NCBI GenBank assembly: GCA_963704455.1
Contig: OY969905.1
Location: 1 to 64,000 of the forward strand
DNA: 64,000 nucleotides
Origin: DASTCZ01 sp963704455
Lineage (GTDB): Bacteria > Acidobacteriota > Terriglobia > Acidiferrales > UBA7541
Reading direction: 5' to 3'
Shown piece after piece: positions 1-8,352 of this stretch (the first letter of the stretch is position 1; the number at the start of each line of letters is the position of its first letter). The notes under the pieces were generated by a model, which worked only from the letters and a program-made list of their open reading frames with translations, searched no databases and was not told the DNA's origin. The position numbers and the translations under genes were made by a program.

Positions 1-50
1 AGTTGTCCCGCCTTTAGTTGAAACCTGAACAAGGGAAGCAGCGGCTCTCG

Positions 51-75
51 ACCCGAACTCGGATAGAGTTCGGGT
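51..75. repeat. Hairpin upstream of the transposase start
   Basis: ACCCGAACTC (51-60) pairs perfectly with GAGTTCGGGT (66-75) around a 5-nt loop. It lies between the IS left end and the transposase ribosome-binding site. In many insertion sequences such a stem limits transposase expression from transcripts entering from outside; that role is inferred. The same hairpin is at 17612-17636 in copy B. Confidence 0.6.
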
Positions 76-105
76 TGGAAACTCTATTTTGAGAGGAGAG
101 CCGCT

Positions 106-1383
106 GTGAGGAAAACCTATCAGGGAACGGAGTACAAGTCCAAGCAGAAGTTCGAGGTGATCGGCAAGCGGGAGTTGCTGGTGGAGGTGCCGCTGCCGAT
201 GGTCGAGGTGTGGGAGGAACTGCAAGCCCAAGTCGAACAGTTGACCGGAGAAGCCGGGCTAAGGATCATCGGCACGATTCTGGAAAACGAGGTGACGCGG
301 CGCGTGGGACCTCCGCACCGGCCGGGTCCCGAGTCGGGCGCGGTGCGCTGGGGCCGCCAGCCCGGCTACGTGATCTTCAGCGGGCAGAAAGTAGCGGTGA
401 CTCGCCCACGAGTGCGCACACGGGCAGGTCAAGAAGTGGAACTGGATAGTTACGCGCGCCTGCAACACGACGGACGGCGGCAGCGAGCCGTGCGGGAAGG
501 CATCGTCGCGGGACTGACTTCACGGAACTATCGCCGCGCGGTCCAGAGCGTGCTGGACGGCTACGGGATCGAGAAATCCAGCGTGAGCCGCCAGTTCGTG
601 GCTGCCAGTGCCACGCAGTTGCAAGAACTGTGCGAGAAAAAGCTTGACGCTCTCGATCTGGCAGCCATCCTGATCGATGGGATCCATCTCGGCAAGCAAG
701 TGCTGGTGGTGGCGCTGGGCATCGAAATCAGCGGGGAAAAGCACGTTCTGGGGCTGTGGCAAGGAGCGACGGAGAACACCACGGTGGTGAAGGAGTTGCT
801 GGAGGATCTGGTGACGCGCGGTCTCGATGCGGAGCGTCGCTACTTGTTCGTGATCGACGGGGCGAAAGCGCTGCGGGCGGGGATCGAGCGCGTGTTTGGC
901 GAGCGCGCGGAGGTGCAGCGCTGCCAGATCCACAAGCGGCGCAACGTGAAAGAGCATCTGCCGAAGAGCGCCCAGGGTGATACGGACCGGAGAATCCGCA
1001 ACGCCTACGCGATGACGGATTACGCGGCGGCGAAAGCGGAGTTGGAGAAAATCTTCCGGCAACTGGAACGCATCAACCCGAGCGCGGCGCGCAGCTTGGA
1101 AGAAGGGCTGGAGGAAACGCTGACGGTGCACCGGCTAGGCGTGGGCTGGCTGCTGCGCCGAACGCTGGCTTCGACCAATCCCATCGAGTCGTGCCTGTCG
1201 ACCGTCGAGCGAGTGGCGCGGAACGTAAAACGCTGGCGAGAAGGAGAGCACGCCTTGCGCTGGACGGCTACCGGGTTGTTGGAAGCGCAGAAGAAATTCC
1301 GGCGAGTGAAAGGCTATCGGGAACTGGAACTCTTGCATCGCCGGATGAACCCGTCGTTGACTCAGCAGGCGCAGGTCGCGTAA
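106..1383 (+). CDS. IS256-family (Mutator) DDE transposase
   Basis: 425 aa, close to the usual size for the family. The DDE acidic residues are apparent: Asp in ILIDGIHLG (about residue 190), Asp in LFVIDGAKALR (about 250) and Glu in NPIESCLSTVE (about 363). The family hallmark C-x2-H (CQIHKRRN) sits between the second Asp and the Glu. Start is GTG at 106, preceded by the purine-rich GAGAGGAGAG. The enzyme should excise and insert this element by a DDE mechanism; the 8-bp duplication seen at copy B is what IS256 elements make. The frame is complete and undamaged, so the element is probably active. Confidence 0.95.
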   Translation: MRKTYQGTEYKSKQKFEVIGKRELLVEVPLPMVEVWEELQAQVEQLTGEAGLRIIGTILENEVTRRVGPPHRPGPESGAVRWGRQPGYVIFSGQKVAVTRPRVRTRAGQEVELDSYARLQHDGRRQRAVREGIVAGLTSRNYRRAVQSVLDGYGIEKSSVSRQFVAASATQLQELCEKKLDALDLAAILIDGIHLGKQVLVVALGIEISGEKHVLGLWQGATENTTVVKELLEDLVTRGLDAERRYLFVIDGAKALRAGIERVFGERAEVQRCQIHKRRNVKEHLPKSAQGDTDRRIRNAYAMTDYAAAKAELEKIFRQLERINPSAARSLEEGLEETLTVHRLGVGWLLRRTLASTNPIESCLSTVERVARNVKRWREGEHALRWTATGLLEAQKKFRRVKGYRELELLHRRMNPSLTQQAQVA

Positions 1384-1433
1384 CGTGCGGAAAGTCGAGA
1401 GCCGCTGCTTTCAACTAAACCGGGGACAACTTC

Positions 1434-2981
1434 GGGAATGCGCTGCTGGTTCCAGGAAACATTAAACTTCGCTTCGTTCACCAGATGCGGAGAAACCGTC
1501 CAGACATCGCCAACCTGAACGCCGTACCCGGGACGAATGCGAAGCTGGGGTGAGGTTGGCAGGGCCCCTCCGGGAGAGAATGGGCCGAACGGATCCACCA
1601 GAAGCAGGTGATCCTGCAGACCCCGGATGTAAAGGCTGTGGTTGTCCGTGGGAATATAATCGAGGCGGAGGATAGCCTCTTGCCAATTCTGAGGGGTAAC
1701 GGGCGCAAACGTCGCATTGTTTGCCGTGGCGGCATTTGTAAATGTGGCGGCCGATTCCGGGCTTGCTCCCGGCGTCTCCATCAAATTATATATGTTCGCG
1801 ATGGCTTTGCCGCCGGATGTTATGCAGGAAGGGTTTATCGCAGTGCCCGTCCCCGTCACAGTGTTGGGGACAAAGTCCAGCGGATTCGTATCTTTCGGGC
1901 CACCAGAGTAACTCCCAATACAGCCCGAAGCGGCTGTGACCGTGCCTTGGGCCTTCAGTGTCAAACCTGTGTCCGCGAAGTTGCCAATCAGCTCGGGAGA
2001 AGTTGGCAGGGTCAATGATTTTGGCGGGCCATCTCCCGGCAGGACAAGTCTTTTCCATTCGATGCCGCCGAAGAAAAAGAGCTTGTGCTTTATAATCGGG
2101 CCCCCAAGATCTCCTCCAAAGTCGTTAAAACGAAGCTCCTGCAAGGTGGAAAACGCCGGCTTTGCGTCGAAGTCATTGTTGCGCCCGTATTCGAACAGGT
2201 CGCCGTGGAACTGGTTGCCGCCGCTATTTGTAACCACGTTGACGGACGAGGCAGCGCTACGCCCGTATTCCGCCGAATAGTTCGATGTTTCTATGGTGAC
2301 CTCATGAATGAAATTGATACCGACGTTGTTGAGTTGAGTGCCATTTGAGCCCGAATCCAGGTTATATCCCCCATCCACGGTCAGCAGATTGCCATCGGTG
2401 CGCAGGCCGTTTATGTTCGCAGGAGCGATTGCCTGTCCGGTCGTTAATGTTGTCTGGTCAAACGTCGTGAGCACCGCGCCGGGCATCAATGTGATCAATT
2501 GCACGTAGTTCCGCTCGTTGAGGGACGCGCTCAGAAGTTCCTTGCTGCCCACCGTTCGCGAAACCTCTGCGGAGGATGTATTGAGGGCAACACCGGTCGC
2601 AGTGACTTCCACGGTTTCCGTAACTGCACCCACCTCCAATTTCACATCTACAGTCAGGTGGCCACCGGCGACAAGGACATTTCCCGTCTTCTTGATGGTC
2701 TTAAACTTGTCCATGTCAACCGTTACTGTGTACGTGCCGACGGGGACGTCCGTGGCCACATAATAGCCCTTGTCGTCGGCCGTAACGGTGCGGGAAATCT
2801 GCGTCGCCTCGTTGGTGATAGTGACCTTTGCTTTGGGCACCACTGCACCGGACGTATCCGTGACCGTGCCATTGATCGTGCCGAAGATGTCTTGTGATCG
2901 CGCTTGCTGTAGAGCAAGGGTCAAGAGTAGAACCACGAATAGAAATACCAAGGCCTTGCTTAGAATCAGACGAATTCGCAC
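1434..2981 (-). pseudogene. Oar-like TonB-dependent receptor, 5' part, cut by IS copy A
   Basis: About 516 codons remain of a protein normally around 1000-1200 aa. The N-terminus has a signal/membrane segment (LILSKALVFLFVVLLL), then a carboxypeptidase-regulatory (beta-sandwich) domain (GTINGTVTDTSGAVVPKAKV), then a plug domain (INGLRTDGNLLTVDGG; EVTIETSNYSAEYGRS; VNVVTNSGGNQFHGD). I place the start at the GTG at 2981 because GGGGAGG lies 5 nt upstream; a longer frame to 3041 lacks this support. The beta-barrel is lost: the frame runs into IS copy A and ends at 1362 within it. Such receptors take up glycans or oligosaccharides across the outer membrane, fitting the neighbouring glycosidases. 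The missing part should lie left of the IS. Confidence 0.85.
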
Positions 2982-3294
2982 GGTCGCCTCCCCCGAAGAT
3001 ATTTTTTTGGCCCTTTCAAACCCTAATGATTGTTCACGCACTCACTGGCAATAGAATATCGATTTTTCACTCCATTAGGTGCCTTCGCGAGATTTAGCGC
3101 CAAGTGCCAATCGCTTGTCAAGCGAAAAATAACGATTTTGTATTATATTCTTGAGGGCTCGGCGAACTTGGCCCATACGCGCAGAGGGCACCTGCGGTAG
3201 AATGCCGTCGGTCGGAGACTGCCATTCAACAGGCCTCGGACTGGTTTATGACTGCTACGTTTGCTTCTTGGGAGAATGTTGGGGAGGCTGCTGA
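2982..3294. promoter_or_regulatory. Divergent intergenic region with a candidate LacI-type operator (3128-3139)
   Basis: 313 bp between the receptor and the regulator genes, no gene seen. It contains AATAACGATTTT at 3128-3139. The exact reverse complement occurs at 8287-8298, in the other divergent intergenic region of this cluster, just before the GH2 gene. The site has a central CG and AT-rich, only roughly symmetrical arms, as LacI-family operators often do. That the adjacent LacI-type protein binds it is inference. Confidence 0.4.
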
Positions 3295-4383
3295 ATGCAA
3301 TCTCGACGGGTGAAGAAGACCAAGAAACAAACTGCGGTAACCCTAAAAGCCGTAGCTCATCATGTCGGCCTTACCCCTGGAACAGTTTCTGCTGTTCTGA
3401 ACAATTCCGTTGCATCGCGATCCCTTCCCCAGCGTACAAAGGACCGGGTTCTAGCAGCCGCGCGCGAACTGAATTATCGTCCCAATTTTTTTGCCCGTTC
3501 TTTGCGAGTGAAGCGCACCTATACAATTGGCGTGATCGCCGAGGAAATTGGAGATGCTTACGGCTCAATGGTTATCAGTGGCATCGAAAAATATCTCAGA
3601 CAACACGGTTTCTTCTTTTTGACCGTGGCGCACCGGCACGACCCCAAGCTTTTGGAAACCTATTCCCATCTTCTGTTGGAAAGAGGCGTCGAGGGTTTCA
3701 TCACGGTGGACACGTCCATTACCCAGCCGCCACCGCTTCCCACCGTAGCTGTCGCCGGACACAGGCACGTGAAAGGAGTAACGAATATCGTTCTCGATCA
3801 GCGTACTGCAGCATTATTGGCCCTGAGGCACCTCTCAGAACTAGGGCACAAGGAAATCGCGTTTATGAAGGGGCCCGCGAGTAGTTCGGACAGTGAAGAT
3901 CGTTGGAAGGGCATCGTGCAAGTCTGTCGCCTGCTTAACATTCAAATCAGGCCGGAGCTGACCCTCCGCCTGGAAGGTGGCACCGCGTCGCAAGACCTAG
4001 GCTACCCCTATGCGAAACAGTTGCTTTCACGAAATGAACCTTTCACCGCGTTGTTTGGATACAACGACAATTCGGCAATCGGGGCCATCCGCGCGATCCA
4101 TGAGGCCGGACTACGCGTTCCGGATGATATATCTGTGGTGGGCTTCGATGACATTCAGGGGGCGGCCTATTGCAATCCCGCGCTTACAACAGTGCGCCAG
4201 CCACTTGAAAGGATGGGCGAGATCGCTGCGCGTACCTTGCTCGACCGAATCGAAAACCACAAGACTTATGTTCCCGAAATCGCGATTGCACCTGAATTTG
4301 TAGTGCGTAAATCAACCGCTCGGCCGCGCGCCCAAGTCTTGCAGGCATACAAAGCCGCTGTTCGTCTAGTTTCGCGCCAGTGA
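3295..4383 (+). CDS. LacI-family transcriptional regulator
   Basis: 362 aa. The N-terminal helix-turn-helix is clear (VTLKAVAHHVGLTPGTVSAV) and is followed by the hinge-helix region (RPNFFARSLRVKRTYTIGVI). The rest is a periplasmic-binding-protein-like sensor domain, with ISVVGFDDIQGA and the typical LTTVRQPLERMGEIAARTLL near the end. It lies between the receptor and the sugar permease in a hexuronate/glucoside cluster, so it probably represses those genes and is released by a sugar or sugar-acid intermediate; the ligand cannot be read from sequence. A 12-bp motif shared by two intergenic regions of the cluster is its candidate operator. Confidence 0.92.
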   Translation: MQSRRVKKTKKQTAVTLKAVAHHVGLTPGTVSAVLNNSVASRSLPQRTKDRVLAAARELNYRPNFFARSLRVKRTYTIGVIAEEIGDAYGSMVISGIEKYLRQHGFFFLTVAHRHDPKLLETYSHLLLERGVEGFITVDTSITQPPPLPTVAVAGHRHVKGVTNIVLDQRTAALLALRHLSELGHKEIAFMKGPASSSDSEDRWKGIVQVCRLLNIQIRPELTLRLEGGTASQDLGYPYAKQLLSRNEPFTALFGYNDNSAIGAIRAIHEAGLRVPDDISVVGFDDIQGAAYCNPALTTVRQPLERMGEIAARTLLDRIENHKTYVPEIAIAPEFVVRKSTARPRAQVLQAYKAAVRLVSRQ

Positions 4384-4504
4384 GGATGAATCGTTGTCTG
4401 CCCATGGGCCGTCGGGCAAGGAAACCACTGCAAACATATTCGCGGCAGCTTGCGGAACCGAGCGCGATCTGAAAAACTTGTAGCCGCAACGACTTTTTCA
4501 ATCC

Positions 4505-5686
4505 ATGAGTCCAGCCGAAACCCTAAACTCTGAATTGTCCCGCATGGGCGCGGCAAATACTCTGATTTATTCGGGCTTCGTGCTTGCGGGAGTAGTCACT
4601 ACCATTTTGGGTCCGATCTTGCCGTTTCTGATCTCGCGCTGGTCGCTAACCGATGAACGAGCCGGCTTGTTTTTCACATTACAATTCTGTGGAAACCTTG
4701 TCGGAATCGCATTGCTTGGCAGTTTGATTTCCCGGCGTGGTTTCGGCCGGACGTTCGCTATCGGATTCACTTGTATCGCGTTGGGAGTCGCGGGCCTGAA
4801 TTGGGGAAACGAGTTTGCGTGCCTGTTTTGCGCGGGTATTTTCGGCTGCGGTTTGGGTCTGATTCTCCCCGGTACCAACCTGTGGGTGGCCGAGGTTGCA
4901 GCTTCGCGGAGGGCGGCAGCGCTCAGTATTTTGAACCTGGCGTGGGGCATAGGAGCAATCGCATGCCCGGCGCTTGTGTTATTTGCTCAAAGAGCGCACA
5001 AACTATCTTTTTCATTTTTCGGAGTTGCCGGACTTTCAGCGCTTGTTGCACTCCTGATTGCGACAAGAAACATTGAACCCCGGTCGCCTGAAAACAAGGG
5101 AGCAGGAATGCTGGGAGCTCCGCATGAAATGACCAGGACTACAGCATTTGCATTAGGGAGCCTCTTTTTTCTATATGTCGGCACAGAAGGCTGCGTAGGC
5201 GGATGGACGGCATCCCTTGCAAAGCGCATGGGAACAACCCCTGGAAACTTATGGGAACTCACTCCCATGTTTTTTTGGGCTGGCCTATTGGCGGGCCGCG
5301 CTATGGCTCCCATTATTCTTCGCGTAGTCGCCGAAAAAACTCTCCTGTTCGCAGGTTTGATCCTGGCCGGCTGTTTCAACGGAGCGCTTTTGTGGGCTAC
5401 GACGTTCCGTGGCGCAGCAATCTGCGTGACAACTGCCGGCCTGGGCCTATCATGTGTCTATCCACTTTTGGTGTCCCAAATGGTCGGGCGATACGGAAAG
5501 GAAGCAAGACACGCGAAAAGCATAATGTTTGCCCTCGCGTGTGTGGGCGGAGCGACGATGCCCGCACTTGTGGGTTTCACCTCGACTCACGCCGGTAGCC
5601 TGCGCGCTGGTTTATTCGTGCCGTTCATTGCTTGCCTGGCTATGCTCAGCCTCTTGGGTCTGGTACGAGGTCCCTTCATTAATTAG
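4505..5686 (+). CDS. MFS sugar permease (FucP/FHS-like)
   Basis: 393 aa with about 12 hydrophobic helices and no signal peptide. The loop after helix 2 (GSLISRRGFGRTFAIG) is the usual MFS motif A region. The overall pattern resembles the fucose/glucose:H+ symporter (FHS) branch often found in acidobacterial sugar clusters. It likely imports the monosaccharide released by the GH116 or GH2 enzyme through the inner membrane. It follows the LacI regulator by about 120 bp on the same strand and converges with the GH116 gene, with 72 bp between them and no clear terminator. The substrate is inferred from context only. Confidence 0.85.
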   Translation: MSPAETLNSELSRMGAANTLIYSGFVLAGVVTTILGPILPFLISRWSLTDERAGLFFTLQFCGNLVGIALLGSLISRRGFGRTFAIGFTCIALGVAGLNWGNEFACLFCAGIFGCGLGLILPGTNLWVAEVAASRRAAALSILNLAWGIGAIACPALVLFAQRAHKLSFSFFGVAGLSALVALLIATRNIEPRSPENKGAGMLGAPHEMTRTTAFALGSLFFLYVGTEGCVGGWTASLAKRMGTTPGNLWELTPMFFWAGLLAGRAMAPIILRVVAEKTLLFAGLILAGCFNGALLWATTFRGAAICVTTAGLGLSCVYPLLVSQMVGRYGKEARHAKSIMFALACVGGATMPALVGFTSTHAGSLRAGLFVPFIACLAMLSLLGLVRGPFIN

Positions 5687-5758
5687 AAGAGTGCCAGATT
5701 CCTATGTAAGTAGGTTTTCGTTTTTTTTTGATCTGTTTTCTTAGCAGACGAACGTATC

Positions 5759-8203
5759 TTACTTTGGTTTTTGCTCCGCCTTGTTTTTAGTAGGTTGAGC
5801 CAATTCAAGGGCCCAGATAGCTCCCGGACGCATATACATAGAAGCTCTATAGTTCCCGGTAATGTCCCATGCTTCAGGAGTGCGGAACCAGTAGCCCTTG
5901 CTTTCATAAACGACGTGATAGATCCCCCAGGCAGTGCGGTAGGCTTCGTCTTTCATGCCTTCCGAAAACATTAATCCTGCCAAGCCAAGAGTGGTCCCCG
6001 TCCACACTTCCTGAACCTGTTCATTGCCTTTAACAATTGAGCCGTCCGGGGCCATGCCGTTTACAGCTCCCATTTCCCCATTGGCAAACTTCATCACATT
6101 GGAGGCATATATTTTGTGAAGGGCACTTTGACGCATTTCTCGGGGGACGAGATCCCCGAGACCAGTGACGTCTGCGTACCATTGTCCAGCGAGCTGATCG
6201 GCTTGGATATCGTCGCGATATTCACTCTCCGTATCGTAAAGAAAGTATTCTCCGCTCCACAATTTGCTGAGGTAACTTTTCTGAGCAATCAAGAACATAC
6301 GATGGTATCGGGAAGCGGTGCTACTTTCGCCCGCAACTCGGGCCATCTCTTCCGAGGCTCTCAGCGCCCCGAGCCACAATCCACCGGAATAAGCGCTCAC
6401 CCCGCGCACTAACCAGGTGTCGTAGGTTTGGTCAGGATATCCGCCGCCCTCTGGCAAGCCGCTGCCGTGATCGAATTGCTGCAAATAGGCCATTGCATCC
6501 TTCACCGCCGGCCATTCATATCGCAGAAATGCGAGATCCTTTTTTCCCGTGAGAACGAAATCCCGATAGACCATCAGGACAAACTTGGAATTCAGATCCT
6601 TCCATCCATTCGTGTCCTGCCAAACGAATTGGTTTACCAGAAAAAACGGATCTTCCTCCGGGACTCCCAGGTCATGAGGGACTGCGCCCTTCTTTTTGCG
6701 AACTCGCAGGGTCAGCTCCTTCGTCTGCTGGGTCTTCCAGATCCAAATGTTCCTTTGGGATATTTCACGCGGCACGGTATCAGCAAACTGACGCAAGATC
6801 TGCTTATCAATTTCCGGCCAGAATTTCACCAGAGGCATCGATCCGTAAAAGAGTACATCCAGCGTAGCGTAATAAGGGTAGTCAAAGCATTCCATGTAGC
6901 CGAACGTCGGAGGAGTCTTTGGGTCCGAGCCAACTGGACGTCCCCAGAACGACCCTCCATCCGCTAAATCATAAAGTTCATTGAACAACATGCCGCGATA
7001 CCAAAGTGGCTTGCTTTCATCATTCACCGTGGTTGCCTGCCAGCGGTCAATCGCATCGCTCCACGCTGCCGAATTAATAAGTCCATCTCCCGCAATGGAG
7101 ACCACGTTGCTTCCGGACGTACCATAAAAATCGGTATAGCGGCGGTACCACTTCCGTCCCTCGCCGAATTGCGCGACAGGCAAATCCCATGCGATCACCA
7201 TTGGGACCACCCGCTTTTCACCAGGACGAAGAGTAAAGCGAATTGCGATGGCGCCTGCCAGCTGTCTACCGCTGCTGACCCATCTCTGATCGTCGTTTGC
7301 GAGGCGGCCGTCCTTTGCAAAGGGCATCCAAACCTCGCTGCCATCACCGTCAGTAAGAAATGTCGTTTGGTAGGTAACCTCGACACCCTGCGCTTCAAGC
7401 GCAGCGATCATGAATTGGCCATCCCATTCGTCTTGCACTGCACCGGGATGATCGTGATTGAACACAATTCCCTTCATGGTTCCGGCCGCGCCCACCGGTT
7501 TGCTCACGAATTGATTGTGGTTGCCCACATTCAGAGCGTCTTTGAAATCATGCGAGTAAGAGCGGAACCAGCCGAGCATGTTCGCCCATGAAAGCAGAAC
7601 GGAAACCGTAATATTCCGAGTCGTTGGGTTTTCGGCATGCACTCGGTAAACCGCCACGGGATAACTTGATTCTTTATAATTGTCCGGGAGAATCGGTGAG
7701 AATTGCTCGATTGTGACGTGCGCTGGGAATTTAGCCCATTGATAATCAAACCAGGATTTCGGGTAGAGTGCAGAATATTCGCCGGCCGCAACCGGATAAT
7801 CCCAGGACCAACTGCTCAATTCTCCGTCAGGAGGCTGATCCGTGAACAGAACGCGGGCTACACCTTCGGATTCGCCTTCCGCCTTCTGGAACATCGCGAA
7901 CTGATTGGCGTAAACCGTCTGATACTTATGCACGCCGGCTTTTATGTGCCAGCGTGCAAAATCTCCGCGGTACGTACGAGAAAATGTCCCAGCGCCGAAA
8001 CCGCCCACGGGCGCACCCTGCCAGAACCCGTCATCAATGTGCTCAGGGGGCAACGCAGATTTCTTTGTGCCCGGGTTTGCAAGTGGGAGTCCAAGGGGAC
8101 GCTTCCACGCTGCTTTCGGAATATCATCCGCACGCCCGGCGGCCGGCGCCAGGAGGAACAGGAGGATCAGCAGACCCGCTTGCCGACGAATTTGCACTTT
8201 CAT
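5759..8203 (-). CDS. Secreted GH116 family glycoside hydrolase
   Basis: 814 aa with an N-terminal signal peptide (LLILLFLLAPAAGRA), so exported. The N-terminal half matches the GH116 beta-sandwich domain (WQGAPVGGFGAGTFSRTYRGDFARW) and the C-terminal half the (alpha/alpha)6 catalytic domain. The likely nucleophile is Glu438 in YMECFDYPYY and the likely acid/base Asp591 in PDQTYDTW; as I recall, the Thermoanaerobacterium beta-glucosidase of this family uses E441 and D593, very close positions. Members hydrolyse beta-glucosides, N-acetylglucosaminides or glucosylceramide. Here it probably trims a plant or microbial beta-glycoside for the downstream catabolic genes. It is divergent from the GH2 gene and shares its promoter region. 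Confidence 0.9.
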   Translation of the reverse strand: MKVQIRRQAGLLILLFLLAPAAGRADDIPKAAWKRPLGLPLANPGTKKSALPPEHIDDGFWQGAPVGGFGAGTFSRTYRGDFARWHIKAGVHKYQTVYANQFAMFQKAEGESEGVARVLFTDQPPDGELSSWSWDYPVAAGEYSALYPKSWFDYQWAKFPAHVTIEQFSPILPDNYKESSYPVAVYRVHAENPTTRNITVSVLLSWANMLGWFRSYSHDFKDALNVGNHNQFVSKPVGAAGTMKGIVFNHDHPGAVQDEWDGQFMIAALEAQGVEVTYQTTFLTDGDGSEVWMPFAKDGRLANDDQRWVSSGRQLAGAIAIRFTLRPGEKRVVPMVIAWDLPVAQFGEGRKWYRRYTDFYGTSGSNVVSIAGDGLINSAAWSDAIDRWQATTVNDESKPLWYRGMLFNELYDLADGGSFWGRPVGSDPKTPPTFGYMECFDYPYYATLDVLFYGSMPLVKFWPEIDKQILRQFADTVPREISQRNIWIWKTQQTKELTLRVRKKKGAVPHDLGVPEEDPFFLVNQFVWQDTNGWKDLNSKFVLMVYRDFVLTGKKDLAFLRYEWPAVKDAMAYLQQFDHGSGLPEGGGYPDQTYDTWLVRGVSAYSGGLWLGALRASEEMARVAGESSTASRYHRMFLIAQKSYLSKLWSGEYFLYDTESEYRDDIQADQLAGQWYADVTGLGDLVPREMRQSALHKIYASNVMKFANGEMGAVNGMAPDGSIVKGNEQVQEVWTGTTLGLAGLMFSEGMKDEAYRTAWGIYHVVYESKGYWFRTPEAWDITGNYRASMYMRPGAIWALELAQPTKNKAEQKPK

Positions 8204-8286
8204 GAACTCTCCAGGAAAATGTCGCGCGTGAGACTGCGTGCCTCTTCACGCGTTGGTATCAGCAATAAACCGTCCGACTGTTACAG

Positions 8287-8298
8287 AAAATCGTTATT
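8287..8298. promoter_or_regulatory. Candidate LacI-type operator before the GH2 gene
   Basis: AAAATCGTTATT, the exact reverse complement of the 12-mer at 3128-3139. It lies in the 149-bp divergent region between the GH116 and GH2 genes, about 55 bp upstream of the GH2 start, a usual place for an operator. Function is inferred from repetition and context. Confidence 0.4.
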
Positions 8299-8352
8299 CT
8301 AGCAACAAGTTTGATGGTATAACTCCGGGAAAGAATCGGAGTGAGGAAGAAA

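Larger units (their letters stand above)
1..1433 (+). mobile_element. IS256-family insertion sequence, copy A
   Basis: Same sequence as the copy at 16254-17688 (opposite strand) as far as I compared it. By that comparison the full element is 1435 bp, begins GAAGTTGTCCC and ends GGGACAACTTC, so the window starts at its third base. The ends are imperfect inverted repeats (GTTGTCCC, then TTTAGTTGAAA); a second shared block, GCAGCGGCTCTCGAC, lies further in at both ends. One transposase gene fills the interior. On its right side it abuts the interior of a TonB-receptor gene, so it broke that gene. Its left target duplication lies outside the window; the right one would be GGGAATGC (1434-1441). 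Near identity of the two copies suggests recent activity. Confidence 0.93.
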
